DNA of 64,000 nt from Aquabacterium parvum (GTDB taxonomy: Bacteria > Pseudomonadota > Gammaproteobacteria > Burkholderiales > Burkholderiaceae_C), in NCBI RefSeq assembly GCF_001447195.1, contig NZ_LFRI01000165.1, positions 43,435 through 107,434 of the forward strand, in the 5' to 3' direction. Made by a program: the position numbers and the translations under genes. Under the pieces are notes generated by a model. The model was not told the origin of the DNA and made no database searches. It saw only the letters and a program-made list of their open reading frames with translations. Of this stretch, positions 1 through 8,090 are shown piece by piece; position 1 is the stretch's first letter, and every line of letters begins with the position of its first letter.

Positions 1-289
1 TCACCGACGCGGCTTGCCGAGGGGCTTCGCCCTGGTGTTGCCAGCGCGGCTGGGGCGCGTCCACCGGCCAGACCATGAGCGAGACGGCCTCGGCCGGCAC
101 GCCACTTTGCTTGAGCGCCTGCTGCAGGGCCGGCGGCCAGGCGCCCGAGGGGGATTGGGCCTGGCTGGGCGTGGCGATCAGGCCCATGCTGACAAAGGCG
201 CCGATCAGGACGCTGGCCAACAGGCCTGAGCCCGGGTGGCGCGGCGCTGCGCGGGGGCCGAACGTGGTCTGGGTGAATGGGGTGGGCAT
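1..289 (-). CDS. dacB: D-alanyl-D-alanine carboxypeptidase/endopeptidase, PBP4 (DacB) family, 5' part
   Basis: Reading the minus strand from the ATG at 287-289 gives about 96 residues that run off the left edge. There is an N-terminal hydrophobic export segment (roughly residues 23-45, ending near a SQAQ signal-peptidase-like site). Then comes a PPALQQALKQSGVPAEAVS-type opening typical of PBP4/DacB proteins, in which a periplasmic serine peptidase trims or cleaves peptidoglycan cross-links. The last visible residues, RQAASV, match the start of the SxxK box, so the catalytic Ser appears to lie just inside the edge. It is divergent from tsaB with a gap of about 50 bp. Family assignment rests on a short N-terminus and is fairly, not fully, certain. 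Confidence 0.72.
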   Translation of the reverse strand, partial: MPTPFTQTTFGPRAAPRHPGSGLLASVLIGAFVSMGLIATPSQAQSPSGAWPPALQQALKQSGVPAEAVSLMVWPVDAPQPRWQHQGEAPRQAASV

Positions 290-340
290 GGCCTGGGATC
301 ATAGGTCGGTCGGGCCCAGCCCCCCGGCTAAACTCCGTCC

Positions 341-1129
341 ATGCCCGCCTCCCCCATGTCCCAACCCGATCCGACCCCCGTTCTGCTGGCCTTGGACACC
401 GCCACCGAGCGCCTGCACGTCGGCCTGTCTGCGCCGGTCACCGGTGTGGCGCCTGAGGCGGGCCGGGCTTCGGTGGTCGCGCAAGAGCTGGCTGGAGGCG
501 CCCAGGCTTCGGCCGGCCTGCTGCCTGCCTTGCAATGCCTGTTGCGCGACGCGGGCCTGGACTGGCCCGATGTGAGCGCCATCGCATTCGGTGCGGGGCC
601 GGGGGCCTTCACTGGCTTGCGCACGGCCTGCTCCGTCACCCAGGGCCTGGCGCTGGGCCTGGGGGTGCCGGTCATCGCGCTGGACACCCTCATGGCCGTG
701 GCCGAGGACGCTCGCCAACGCGCATCAGAGCCCTTGCCCGCAGGCGAGATCGTCTGGGTGCTGCAAGACGCGCGCATGGGCGAGCTCTACGTGGGCTCGT
801 TCAGCTGGGACGGCCAGCGTTGGGCGGTTCACACGCAGGCCGCTTTGTGGCCGATGGGCGAGCCGCGTGCGCGCTGGGCCACTCGCGCCGACGGCGTGCG
901 CGTGTGCGGCAACGCCCTGAGCGCCTGCCCCGGCGCGTGGGAGGGGCTCTCGCCCGAGGACACCCAGGTGCTGGCCCCTGACGCCATGCCGCGCGGCGGC
1001 GCGCTGGTCGAGCTGGCCCGCCAGGCCTGGGCCAGCGGCCAGCAGGTGGACCCCGCCCTGGCTCTGCCTTGTTATGTGCGAGACAAAGTCGCCCAGACCA
1101 CCGCCGAACGCGCGGCGGCTCAGGCATGA
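341..1129 (+). CDS. tsaB: tRNA threonylcarbamoyladenosine biosynthesis protein TsaB
   Basis: A protein of 262 aa with the ASKHA-fold N-terminus LLALDTATERLHVGL and the downstream GAGPGAFTGLR motif that marks TsaB (YeaZ). TsaB is the inactive paralogue that supports TsaD in making the t6A37 modification on ANN-decoding tRNAs in the cytoplasm. The ATG at 341 is followed by a second in-frame ATG at 356, and either could be used. Length is usual for beta-proteobacterial TsaB. It is followed at 66 bp by rimI, the common tsaB-rimI arrangement. Confidence 0.93.
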   Translation: MPASPMSQPDPTPVLLALDTATERLHVGLSAPVTGVAPEAGRASVVAQELAGGAQASAGLLPALQCLLRDAGLDWPDVSAIAFGAGPGAFTGLRTACSVTQGLALGLGVPVIALDTLMAVAEDARQRASEPLPAGEIVWVLQDARMGELYVGSFSWDGQRWAVHTQAALWPMGEPRARWATRADGVRVCGNALSACPGAWEGLSPEDTQVLAPDAMPRGGALVELARQAWASGQQVDPALALPCYVRDKVAQTTAERAAAQA

Positions 1130-1195
1130 TGCCCGCCTGATTCGCCTTGCCCATCCCTGCCTGCCCTTGTCGGCCCATTGCCCCCGAGACCCGAG

Positions 1196-1729
1196 ATGAA
1201 CCGCCCGGTCCTGCGCGACACCGCCGCCTCGACGCCTGATCAGGCCGCCGTGGGGCTGACCGCGCGCGCGCTCACCGACGAGGACGTTGACGCCTGGGTA
1301 GAGCAGGAGCGGCAGGCTTGCCTGCACCCCTTGCACGCCTGGACGCCAGAGAACTACCGCTCTTCGCTGCGGGCGGGCTACTGGAGCCGCGTGCTGTGCG
1401 CGGGTGACCGCGTCGTGGCCGTGTGCGTGGCCATGGACGGTGTCGACGAGATCCACCTGCTCAACATCGCCGTGGCCCGCGACTGGCATGGTCAGGGGCT
1501 GGCGCTGGCGCTGTTGCAAGCCCTGTATGAGCGCTGCCTGCATCAGCGTGCCCAAGCCTTGTGGCTGGAGGTGCGACCCAGCAACGCCCGGGCGCGGGCG
1601 CTTTACCAGCGCGAAAGCTTTGTGGACATCGGGGTGCGCAAGCACTACTACCCGGCCGAAGGTGGGCGCGAGGACGCCCTCGTCATGCGCCGCGAGATCC
1701 AGCTGGAGGCCGCGCATGCGCTGGACTGA
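1196..1729 (+). CDS. rimI: Ribosomal protein S18-alanine N-acetyltransferase RimI (GNAT family)
   Basis: A GNAT acetyltransferase of 177 aa from the ATG at 1196; a TTG at 1178 would add six residues and is less likely. The acetyl-CoA-binding segment with the GQGLALALL pyrophosphate loop (Q/RxxGxG/A type) lies in the middle. It is followed by the LEVRPSNARARALYQRESF region, which is diagnostic of RimI. RimI acetylates the N-terminal alanine of ribosomal protein S18. The stop at 1729 overlaps the start of the uracil-DNA glycosylase gene by 14 bp, so the two are probably translationally coupled. Confidence 0.9.
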   Translation: MNRPVLRDTAASTPDQAAVGLTARALTDEDVDAWVEQERQACLHPLHAWTPENYRSSLRAGYWSRVLCAGDRVVAVCVAMDGVDEIHLLNIAVARDWHGQGLALALLQALYERCLHQRAQALWLEVRPSNARARALYQRESFVDIGVRKHYYPAEGGREDALVMRREIQLEAAHALD

Positions 1730-2687
1730 ACGTCAACTGGCCATGCTCAAGGAGATGGGGGTGGCCGCCTTCTGGCCGCTTCAGCCGCTCCCTGCTGCCG
1801 ATGCGACCGCCGCGCCCGATGCGCCGCCTGCCGAGTTCCGGCAGTCCGGTGTCCAGCCGGCCGAGGCCCATGTCCTGGCCGCCGAGGCGATCGCTCGGTC
1901 CGAGCGCAACAGCCGCGTCGAGCAGGCTGGTGCCGAAGCCACGCTTGGCGAGTCGCCTGCGCGCGCTGCGCCCCCTGCCACGCGCCCGCCTGCTCGCGTG
2001 GCCAAGCCTGCGCCCACTGCGGAGAACGCGAGCGGGGCCGCGTCTTCCCATGCGCCCGAAGCGCAACTGGGCCCTCGCCCGGTTGGCGTCGAGACCATGG
2101 ACTGGCCCGCCTTGCGCGAGGCGGTGGCAGGTTGCCAGGCCTGCGGCCTGTGCCAGGGCCGTCGCCAGACCGTGTTCGGCACAGGCCATGAACAAGCGCG
2201 CTGGATGATCGTCGGGGAAGCGCCCGGCGAGCAGGAGGACCGCCAGGGCGAGCCCTTTGTCGGCCGCGCCGGCCAGTTGCTGGACCGCATGCTCGCGGCC
2301 ATCGTCCTCACGCGTGGCGAAGCCGGCCCCGATCGCCAGGTCTTCATCGCCAACGTGCTCAAGTGCCGCCCGCCGGCCAACCGCAACCCGCTGCCGCAGG
2401 AGGTCGCGCAGTGCGAGCCCTTCTTGCTGCGGCAGATGGCGCTGGTGCAGCCCGACCTGGTTGTGGCGATGGGCCGCTTCGCCGTGCAGTCCCTGCTCAA
2501 GACGAGCGAGCCCATCGGCAAGCTGCGTGGGCGCGTGCACGAGGTGGCGGGCGTGCCGGTGGTGGTCACCTACCACCCGGCTTATCTGCTGCGCAACCCG
2601 GCCGACAAGGGCCTGGTCTGGGACGACCTGTGCCTTGCGCGCGAAGTGCAGGCCGGCGTGCAGGCGCGGCGCACTGGCGAGGCTTGA
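1716..2687 (+). CDS. Uracil-DNA glycosylase, Fe-S family 4/5 type
   Basis: A protein of 323 aa from the ATG at 1716, inside the end of rimI. After a short N-terminal helix comes an Ala/Pro-rich, probably disordered stretch (about residues 25-130). The catalytic core follows, with a Cys cluster at about residues 140, 143 and 146 (CxxCxxC, part of the 4Fe-4S ligands), the GEAPGEQED motif near residue 167 and GRAGQLL. A late TYHPAYLLR segment corresponds to the His motif of the UDG fold. Members remove uracil from DNA to start base excision repair. The long linker is a lineage feature of beta-proteobacterial homologues as I recall. Whether this is strictly family 4 cannot be settled by eye. Confidence 0.88.
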   Translation: MRWTERQLAMLKEMGVAAFWPLQPLPAADATAAPDAPPAEFRQSGVQPAEAHVLAAEAIARSERNSRVEQAGAEATLGESPARAAPPATRPPARVAKPAPTAENASGAASSHAPEAQLGPRPVGVETMDWPALREAVAGCQACGLCQGRRQTVFGTGHEQARWMIVGEAPGEQEDRQGEPFVGRAGQLLDRMLAAIVLTRGEAGPDRQVFIANVLKCRPPANRNPLPQEVAQCEPFLLRQMALVQPDLVVAMGRFAVQSLLKTSEPIGKLRGRVHEVAGVPVVVTYHPAYLLRNPADKGLVWDDLCLAREVQAGVQARRTGEA

Positions 2688-2717
2688 GCCGGCCTGCGCA
2701 AGGCCCAGGCCAGGCGC

Positions 2718-4016
2718 TCAGTTGCCCGGCTCGTTCGCATCGAGGTAGCGGCGGCGCCTGAACCACCACACCAGGCCCACGGCCACCAGCAGCATCAGGC
2801 CCAGGGCCACCCAGAAGCCGAGCTGGTTGTGAATCAGCGGCAGGCCATCGAAGTTCATGCCGAAGATGCCGGTGATCAGGTTCAGCGGCAGGAAGATGGC
2901 CGTGAGCACGGTGAGCGTGCGCATGATGTCGTTGGTGCGGCTGCCCTGCGCCGAGAAGTGGATCTGCACCGCGCTCTCGGCCGAGCTCTCCAGGCGTCGC
3001 ACATGGGCCAGCACGCGGGCGATGTGCTCGTGCACGTCGCGCGAGCGCACGCGCAGCACTTCGCGTTCGCGCACGGCCAGGGGGTCCGAGGGCGAAGGCC
3101 AGTCCTCCAGCGCGTCGATCCACTCCTGCACCGCGCTGCTCTGGTCCTCGCAGGTGTCTTCGAGCATGTGCAGGGTGTTGCGCGCCTCCAGCAGGGCCTG
3201 CCAGTGCTTGAACTGCTGGCGGTTGCTCAGCAACTCCTGCTGCAGGTAGGCGAACTGGCGGGTCAGCAGGCGGCGCAGGTCCAGGTAGCTGTCGACCATG
3301 TGGTTGACGATGCGCAGCATCAGGTCGGGCGGGCTGGGCGGCAGGCGCGAGGTGCTGCCGCGCGTTTCGTGGAAACGGGGCGTCAGCGTGTCGTGGCCCT
3401 GACCCTGGGCGTGGGGCTCGTTCAGGCCATGGGTTGGGCGCTGCTCCGATGGCAGCAGGTCTGCGGGCACGTCCACGGGCGTGTCGACCTGGCTCGAGGG
3501 CTCGGCCAGCTCGCCTCCAGCGTCGCTCGGGCTGGCTTCGGCCACCTCGTGCAGGCGCCCGGCTGGCGGGATCATCTGGCTCAGCCGGGCCTCGAAGAAG
3601 TCGCGCACCGAGCAGTCGGCCGGGTGCACCGTCAGCAGCACCCGGTCGAACACCGCAAAACCCACCGGGCTGGTGTCGATGGCGGCCATGGCCTGACGCG
3701 CCGAGGTGGCCGTGCCGTGCGCCTCATCCAGGAACAGGCGTTGCGTGCCCGGGCCCGCAGCCAGGCGCCTGAACACCAGCAGGTCGTACCAGGAGGTGTA
3801 GTCGTACTGCGAGGGCAGCTGCGCGTTGAGCAGGTCGGTGACATGCAGGTCCATCAGGCCGCCGCCGGCAAGCTTGTGCAGCTGCTGCTGGATCTCGGCC
3901 AGGCGCACTTCGAAGACGCGCCGGCTGGTGGTCACCCACAGGAAGCCTTGTGCCGGCAGCGTGGTCGGCCAGTCCTGCAGCTCGGTGAACTGTTCGTGGA
4001 TGTGAAAGAGGCGCAC
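2718..4016 (-). CDS. CorA-type divalent cation transporter (CorA/ZntB superfamily)
   Basis: A protein of 432 aa with a long cytoplasmic N-terminal domain, a helical stalk, and two C-terminal membrane helices. The signature GMN tripeptide (FGMNFDGLP) lies at the end of the first helix, and the tail is basic (RRRRYLDAN). CorA proteins form pentameric Mg2+/Co2+ channels, while ZntB relatives move Zn2+; the ion cannot be read from sequence. It is longer than typical CorA because of an insert of roughly 70 residues rich in Ser, Pro, Asp and Glu near residues 165-235. It converges on the glycosylase gene and lies 39 bp downstream of hemB on the same strand. Confidence 0.88.
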   Translation of the reverse strand: MRLFHIHEQFTELQDWPTTLPAQGFLWVTTSRRVFEVRLAEIQQQLHKLAGGGLMDLHVTDLLNAQLPSQYDYTSWYDLLVFRRLAAGPGTQRLFLDEAHGTATSARQAMAAIDTSPVGFAVFDRVLLTVHPADCSVRDFFEARLSQMIPPAGRLHEVAEASPSDAGGELAEPSSQVDTPVDVPADLLPSEQRPTHGLNEPHAQGQGHDTLTPRFHETRGSTSRLPPSPPDLMLRIVNHMVDSYLDLRRLLTRQFAYLQQELLSNRQQFKHWQALLEARNTLHMLEDTCEDQSSAVQEWIDALEDWPSPSDPLAVREREVLRVRSRDVHEHIARVLAHVRRLESSAESAVQIHFSAQGSRTNDIMRTLTVLTAIFLPLNLITGIFGMNFDGLPLIHNQLGFWVALGLMLLVAVGLVWWFRRRRYLDANEPGN

Positions 4017-4055
4017 GCGCGACGGACTCCGTCAGGACTGGGGGCTTGAAAGGAC

Positions 4056-5066
<1,011 letters not shown>

Positions 5067-5158
5067 TCACCCCCCACACCGGGCCAGTGGCGTTTGTGTG
5101 AAGGATGGCAAAGTTGATAAAAAAACACCCCCCGCAGGGTTATTTCGGACAAGGGGGG

Positions 5159-5187
5159 CAGCCAAGCTTGAGCAAGCTCCCTATAAT
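5159..5187 (+). promoter_or_regulatory. Candidate sigma70 promoter for small RNA
   Basis: A perfect TATAAT hexamer lies at 5182-5187. The matching -35 position (5159-5164, CAGCCA at 17 bp spacing) is poor, so the box may need an activator or be chance. Its value is that it sits just ahead of a block of stem-loops ending in a strong terminator, giving a predicted transcript of about 114 nt. Confidence 0.45.
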
Positions 5188-5193
5188 GGGAAG

Positions 5194-5308
5194 TGAATGA
5201 TACGCCGCAAGGCCTCATTCCCTGCTTTTCCTCCCTGAGCAGGTGCCTTACGTGATGACAGCGTCAAGGCTTCACAGCCCCGGCTTTTGCCGGGGCTCTT
5301 TTTTTTTC
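5194..5308 (+). ncRNA. Candidate structured small RNA (or hemJ leader) ending in an intrinsic terminator
   Basis: Three hairpins can be drawn. The first pairs 5209-5213 with 5245-5249 and 5221-5225 with 5239-5243, around a 13-nt loop (5226-5238, TTTTCCTCCCTGA). The second pairs GTGA/TCAC (5252-5255 with 5272-5275) outside TGAC/GTCA (5256-5259 with 5263-5266). The third is the terminator at 5276-5307. The CU-rich loop is complementary to Shine-Dalgarno-like AGGGAGGAAAA sequences, as in C-rich-loop sRNAs that bind ribosome-binding sites. It is not recognisably 6S RNA, tmRNA or 4.5S RNA. The next gene begins 18 nt after the T-run, so it may instead be an attenuated leader. Confidence 0.5.
5276..5307 (+). 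terminator. Strong rho-independent terminator
   Basis: A perfect 9-bp GC-rich stem (5276-5284 with 5289-5297) with a TTTT loop, then nine Ts at 5299-5307. It closes the candidate small RNA and lies directly upstream of the hemJ-like start codon. Confidence 0.9.
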
Positions 5309-5325
5309 TGTGCTCATAATCCCCC

Positions 5326-5772
5326 ATGAGCTCCGCCTACCTCTGGGTCAAAGCCCTGCACATCGTCTTTGTGGCCAGTTGGTTTGCTGGCCTGTTCTAC
5401 CTGCCCAGGCTGTACGTCAACCTGGCCACGGTGCCGCCCGACAGCCATGCAGAGCGCGAACGCCTGCTGATGATGGCGCGCAAGCTCTACCGTTTCAGCA
5501 CTTTGTTGATGATCCCGGCGCTGGTGCTCGGGCTGCTGCTGTGGCTTTACTTTGGCGTGGGCAAGGGCCCTGGGCAAATCTGGCTTCACATCAAGCTGAC
5601 GCTGGTCATCGGCGTCATCGGCTACCACCACGTCTGCCGGCGCCTGTTGCGCGACTTCGAAGCGCTGCAAAACCGCCGCAGCCACAAGTGGTTCCGTGTC
5701 TTCAACGAGGTGTCGGTGCTGCTGTTCGCAGCCATCGTCTGCCTGGTGGTCATCAAGCCCACCATCGGTTGA
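5326..5772 (+). CDS. hemJ: HemJ/CopD-family integral membrane protein (candidate protoporphyrinogen oxidase)
   Basis: A protein of 148 aa with four hydrophobic segments. The opening YLWVKALHIVFVASWFAGLFYLPRLYV matches the UPF0093/HemJ group, with conserved His and Trp in helix 1 and the Arg-containing PRL turn, and a later HIKLTLVIGVIGYHH segment. HemJ oxidises protoporphyrinogen IX in many Gram-negatives lacking HemG/HemY. The related CopD annotation reflects shared fold. Its position beside hemB fits a haem role. An intrinsic terminator lies immediately upstream, so its own promoter is unclear. Ends 7 bp before the VanZ-like gene. Confidence 0.78.
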   Translation: MSSAYLWVKALHIVFVASWFAGLFYLPRLYVNLATVPPDSHAERERLLMMARKLYRFSTLLMIPALVLGLLLWLYFGVGKGPGQIWLHIKLTLVIGVIGYHHVCRRLLRDFEALQNRRSHKWFRVFNEVSVLLFAAIVCLVVIKPTIG

Positions 5773-5779
5773 GTCCCCG

Positions 5780-6937
5780 ATGTCGGCGCATCGCAGCTCG
5801 GCCTGGCCCCTGTCCTGGGTGGCGGGCGGGCTGATTGCCTACGCGACCCTGCACCCGCTGACCGGTTGGCATTGGCCAGGCTGGGAGGCGATCCGCTGGT
5901 TGCTGCCCAAGCAGTCCTACGAGGTCATGTCCGACGTGACGGCCAACCTGCTGGGCTACCTTCCCTTTGGCCTGGTGCTGTGCCTGGCCTGGTTGCGCTC
6001 CGGTCATGGCACCTTCGCTGCCGCCTGGCGGACCCTGTTCACCGCCTCGGCCTTGTCTTACAGCCTTGAGCTGCTGCAGCACTTGCTGCCGGGCCGGGTG
6101 CCCTCGGTGACCGACTGGATCCTCAACACCCTGGGGGCGGCCTGGGGGGTGTTGGGGGCGCTCACCTTGCACGCCCTGGGCCTGGTCGATGTCTGGCATC
6201 GGCTGCGCGAGCGGTGGTTCATTCCCCAGGCGGGGCATGGCCTGGCTTTGCTGTGCCTGTGGCCGCTGGGCCTGTTGTTCCCGCCGCCGCTGCCGTTGGG
6301 GCAGGGGCAGATCTGGCCGCAGTTGCGCTTGCTGCTGGTGGAGTTCACGCAGGACACGCCCTGGCAGGGGTGGTTCCTGCCCGACGACCCTTTGACGTTG
6401 TGGGCCGTGTTGCCTGGCGCCTGGCAGGGCAGCGCATGGGCCCCGGAGGTGGAGGCACTGACCGTGGCCTTGGGGCTGATGGCACCTTTGTGCGTGGCCG
6501 GCGCCCTGGCCAGCCAGCGCAGCTTGCGCATCGCCCTGATGGCCCTGCTGGTGCTGGCGGGGGTGGCGTTCACGGCCCTGGCCTCGGCCTTGAACTTCGG
6601 GCCGGTGCACGCGCTCAGCTGGGTCACGCTGCCAGCTGCCTCGGGCATGCTCCTGGGTGCGTCGGCAGCGGTCCTGCTGGTCAACCGGGGGCGCGCGACC
6701 TGCGCGTTGCTCGGGGTGGCAGTCCTGGTGGGGTTGCTGGTGCTGGTGCACCAGGTGCCGAGCGACCCGTATTACGCCGAAACCCTGCTGGCCTGGGAAA
6801 GCGGGCGCTTCATCCGGTTTCATGGGCTGTCTCGCTGGTTCGGCCTGCTGTGGCCTTTCCTGGCCCTGCTCTGGCTGCTGTCGCGACTGCTGGGGCGAGA
6901 TGCCCCTGCGCCCGCTCGCACGGGCCCCAGCCACTAG
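5780..6937 (+). CDS. VanZ-like family membrane protein
   Basis: A protein of 385 aa from the ATG at 5780. The N-terminal part has the VanZ-like layout: a first helix with ATLHPLTGW, then an acidic/aromatic turn and the helix DVTANLLGYLPFGLVLCLAW, then SYSLELLQHLLPGRVPSVTDWILNTLG-type residues. This DxxxNxxGFxPxG and SxxxExxQ pattern is the family hallmark. The C-terminal half adds about six more hydrophobic helices and has no recognised domain. Function in non-resistance VanZ proteins is unknown; vancomycin resistance should not be assumed. It sits 7 bp after hemJ and 9 bp before the ferredoxin-like gene, so it is probably in one operon. Confidence 0.82.
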   Translation: MSAHRSSAWPLSWVAGGLIAYATLHPLTGWHWPGWEAIRWLLPKQSYEVMSDVTANLLGYLPFGLVLCLAWLRSGHGTFAAAWRTLFTASALSYSLELLQHLLPGRVPSVTDWILNTLGAAWGVLGALTLHALGLVDVWHRLRERWFIPQAGHGLALLCLWPLGLLFPPPLPLGQGQIWPQLRLLLVEFTQDTPWQGWFLPDDPLTLWAVLPGAWQGSAWAPEVEALTVALGLMAPLCVAGALASQRSLRIALMALLVLAGVAFTALASALNFGPVHALSWVTLPAASGMLLGASAAVLLVNRGRATCALLGVAVLVGLLVLVHQVPSDPYYAETLLAWESGRFIRFHGLSRWFGLLWPFLALLWLLSRLLGRDAPAPARTGPSH

Positions 6938-6946
6938 AATCCCGGC

Positions 6947-7273
6947 ATGGCCTATTACGAGCGTCACATCTTCTTTTGCCTGAACCAGCGCATCAATGGC
7001 GAAGCCTCGTGCGCCGACCACGCTGCCAAGGCCGGGTTCGACCACTGCAAGGCCCGTGTGGCCGCAGCCGGTCGCAACGGCAAGGGTGGCGTGCGGGTCA
7101 ACAAGGCCGGCTGCCTGGACCGCTGTGCTGGCGGGCCGGTGGCCGTGGTCTACCCCGAGGGCACCTGGTACACCTTCGTCGATCAGAGCGACATCGACGA
7201 GATCGTTGACCGTCACCTGATCGGTGGGGAGGTCGTCGAGCGCCTGGAGCTGCCGGACGACGTCGGCCGCTGA
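6947..7273 (+). CDS. Thioredoxin-like [2Fe-2S] ferredoxin family protein
   Basis: A protein of 108 aa starting MAYYERHIFFCLNQR. Four cysteines are placed as in thioredoxin-fold 2Fe-2S ferredoxins: one after the first strand (FFCLNQR), one further on, and a pair in the CLDRCAGGPVAVVYPEG segment, where the GP and the following strand are characteristic. Such proteins carry electrons; the partner is not evident here. It is packed between the VanZ-like and hydrolase genes (9 and 24 bp gaps). Confidence 0.85.
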   Translation: MAYYERHIFFCLNQRINGEASCADHAAKAGFDHCKARVAAAGRNGKGGVRVNKAGCLDRCAGGPVAVVYPEGTWYTFVDQSDIDEIVDRHLIGGEVVERLELPDDVGR

Positions 7274-7297
7274 GGCGGTCCACCGCTTCGCAACACC

Positions 7298-7975
7298 ATG
7301 CTTGGGCGCCCGCAATCCCTGCTCATCGACGGCCCGGCCGGCCACATCGAGGTCGTGGTCGAGGACCCGACGGGGCCAACTGCGCCGCGCGGCCTGGCGG
7401 TCATCGCCCACCCACACCCGCTCATGGGCGGCACGATGGACAACAAGGTGGTGCACACCCTGGTGCGCGCTTTCGTGCTGGCGGGCTGGCGGGCGGTGCG
7501 GTTCAACTTCCGTGGCGTGGGTCAGTCCGAAGGCCAGTACGACGAGGGCCGGGGAGAAACCACCGACCTGCTCTCCGTGGTGTCCCATCACCTGAGTGAC
7601 CCGACGCTGGCGGGCAAGCCGCTGGCCCTGGCGGGGTTCTCGTTCGGTGGGTACGTGGCGGCCCAGGCCAGCAGTCGCTTGCTGCAAGCGGCGGCCGACC
7701 AGCCTGCGGTGCGCGCACCGTCCACCGTGGTGCTGGTCAGCCCGGCCGCGTCGCGCTTCGACGTGCCAGCCGTGCCCCCTCACACCCTGGTGGTGCAGGG
7801 CGAGGCCGATGACGTCGTGCCCCTGTCTGCCATCCTCGACTGGGCGCGGCCACAGCAGCTGCCGGTGACGGTGGTGCCGGGCGCAGGCCACTTCTTCCAT
7901 GGGCAACTCGGCGGCTTGCGCGACATCGTGTTGCGCCACCTGAGGGCCGATGCCGCCCGCGAGGCCGGGGGCTGA
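7298..7975 (+). CDS. Alpha/beta hydrolase (COG2945-like)
   Basis: A protein of 225 aa. The IAHPHPLMGGTMDNKVVHTL opening, the oxyanion FNFRGVGQSEGQYDEG segment, and the nucleophile elbow GFSFGG (Ser) are visible. A late acidic residue in QGEADDVVPL and the His of VPGAGHFFHG complete the triad. This arrangement is that of the small dienelactone-hydrolase-like or COG2945 hydrolases common in proteobacteria. The substrate is unknown. It follows the ferredoxin-like gene by 24 bp and precedes dacC by about 115 bp. Confidence 0.85.
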   Translation: MLGRPQSLLIDGPAGHIEVVVEDPTGPTAPRGLAVIAHPHPLMGGTMDNKVVHTLVRAFVLAGWRAVRFNFRGVGQSEGQYDEGRGETTDLLSVVSHHLSDPTLAGKPLALAGFSFGGYVAAQASSRLLQAAADQPAVRAPSTVVLVSPAASRFDVPAVPPHTLVVQGEADDVVPLSAILDWARPQQLPVTVVPGAGHFFHGQLGGLRDIVLRHLRADAAREAGG

Positions 7976-8090
7976 ACGCCGCGCTTCGCGGCCGATCCGT
8001 TTCGTTCGCCGCCAGCGCGTGCATCACGCGCTTGCAAAACTTTGCATCCTCTTCCTTGTGTTCACCCTTCCTTCCCCCCATATTGCCGGC

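Noticed and set aside
1683..2576. Long minus-strand open frames antisense to rimI and the uracil-DNA glycosylase gene (and many similar ones across the window)
   Set aside because: In high-GC DNA the complementary frames of real genes stay open by chance; the translations are Arg/Ala/Gly-rich with no domain, and the plus-strand genes are clearly homologous to known families.
5118..5310. 6S RNA, tmRNA, 4.5S RNA or a known riboswitch in the hemB-hemJ gap
   Set aside because: None of the conserved sequence blocks of these RNAs is present; only a generic stem-loop and terminator layout is seen.
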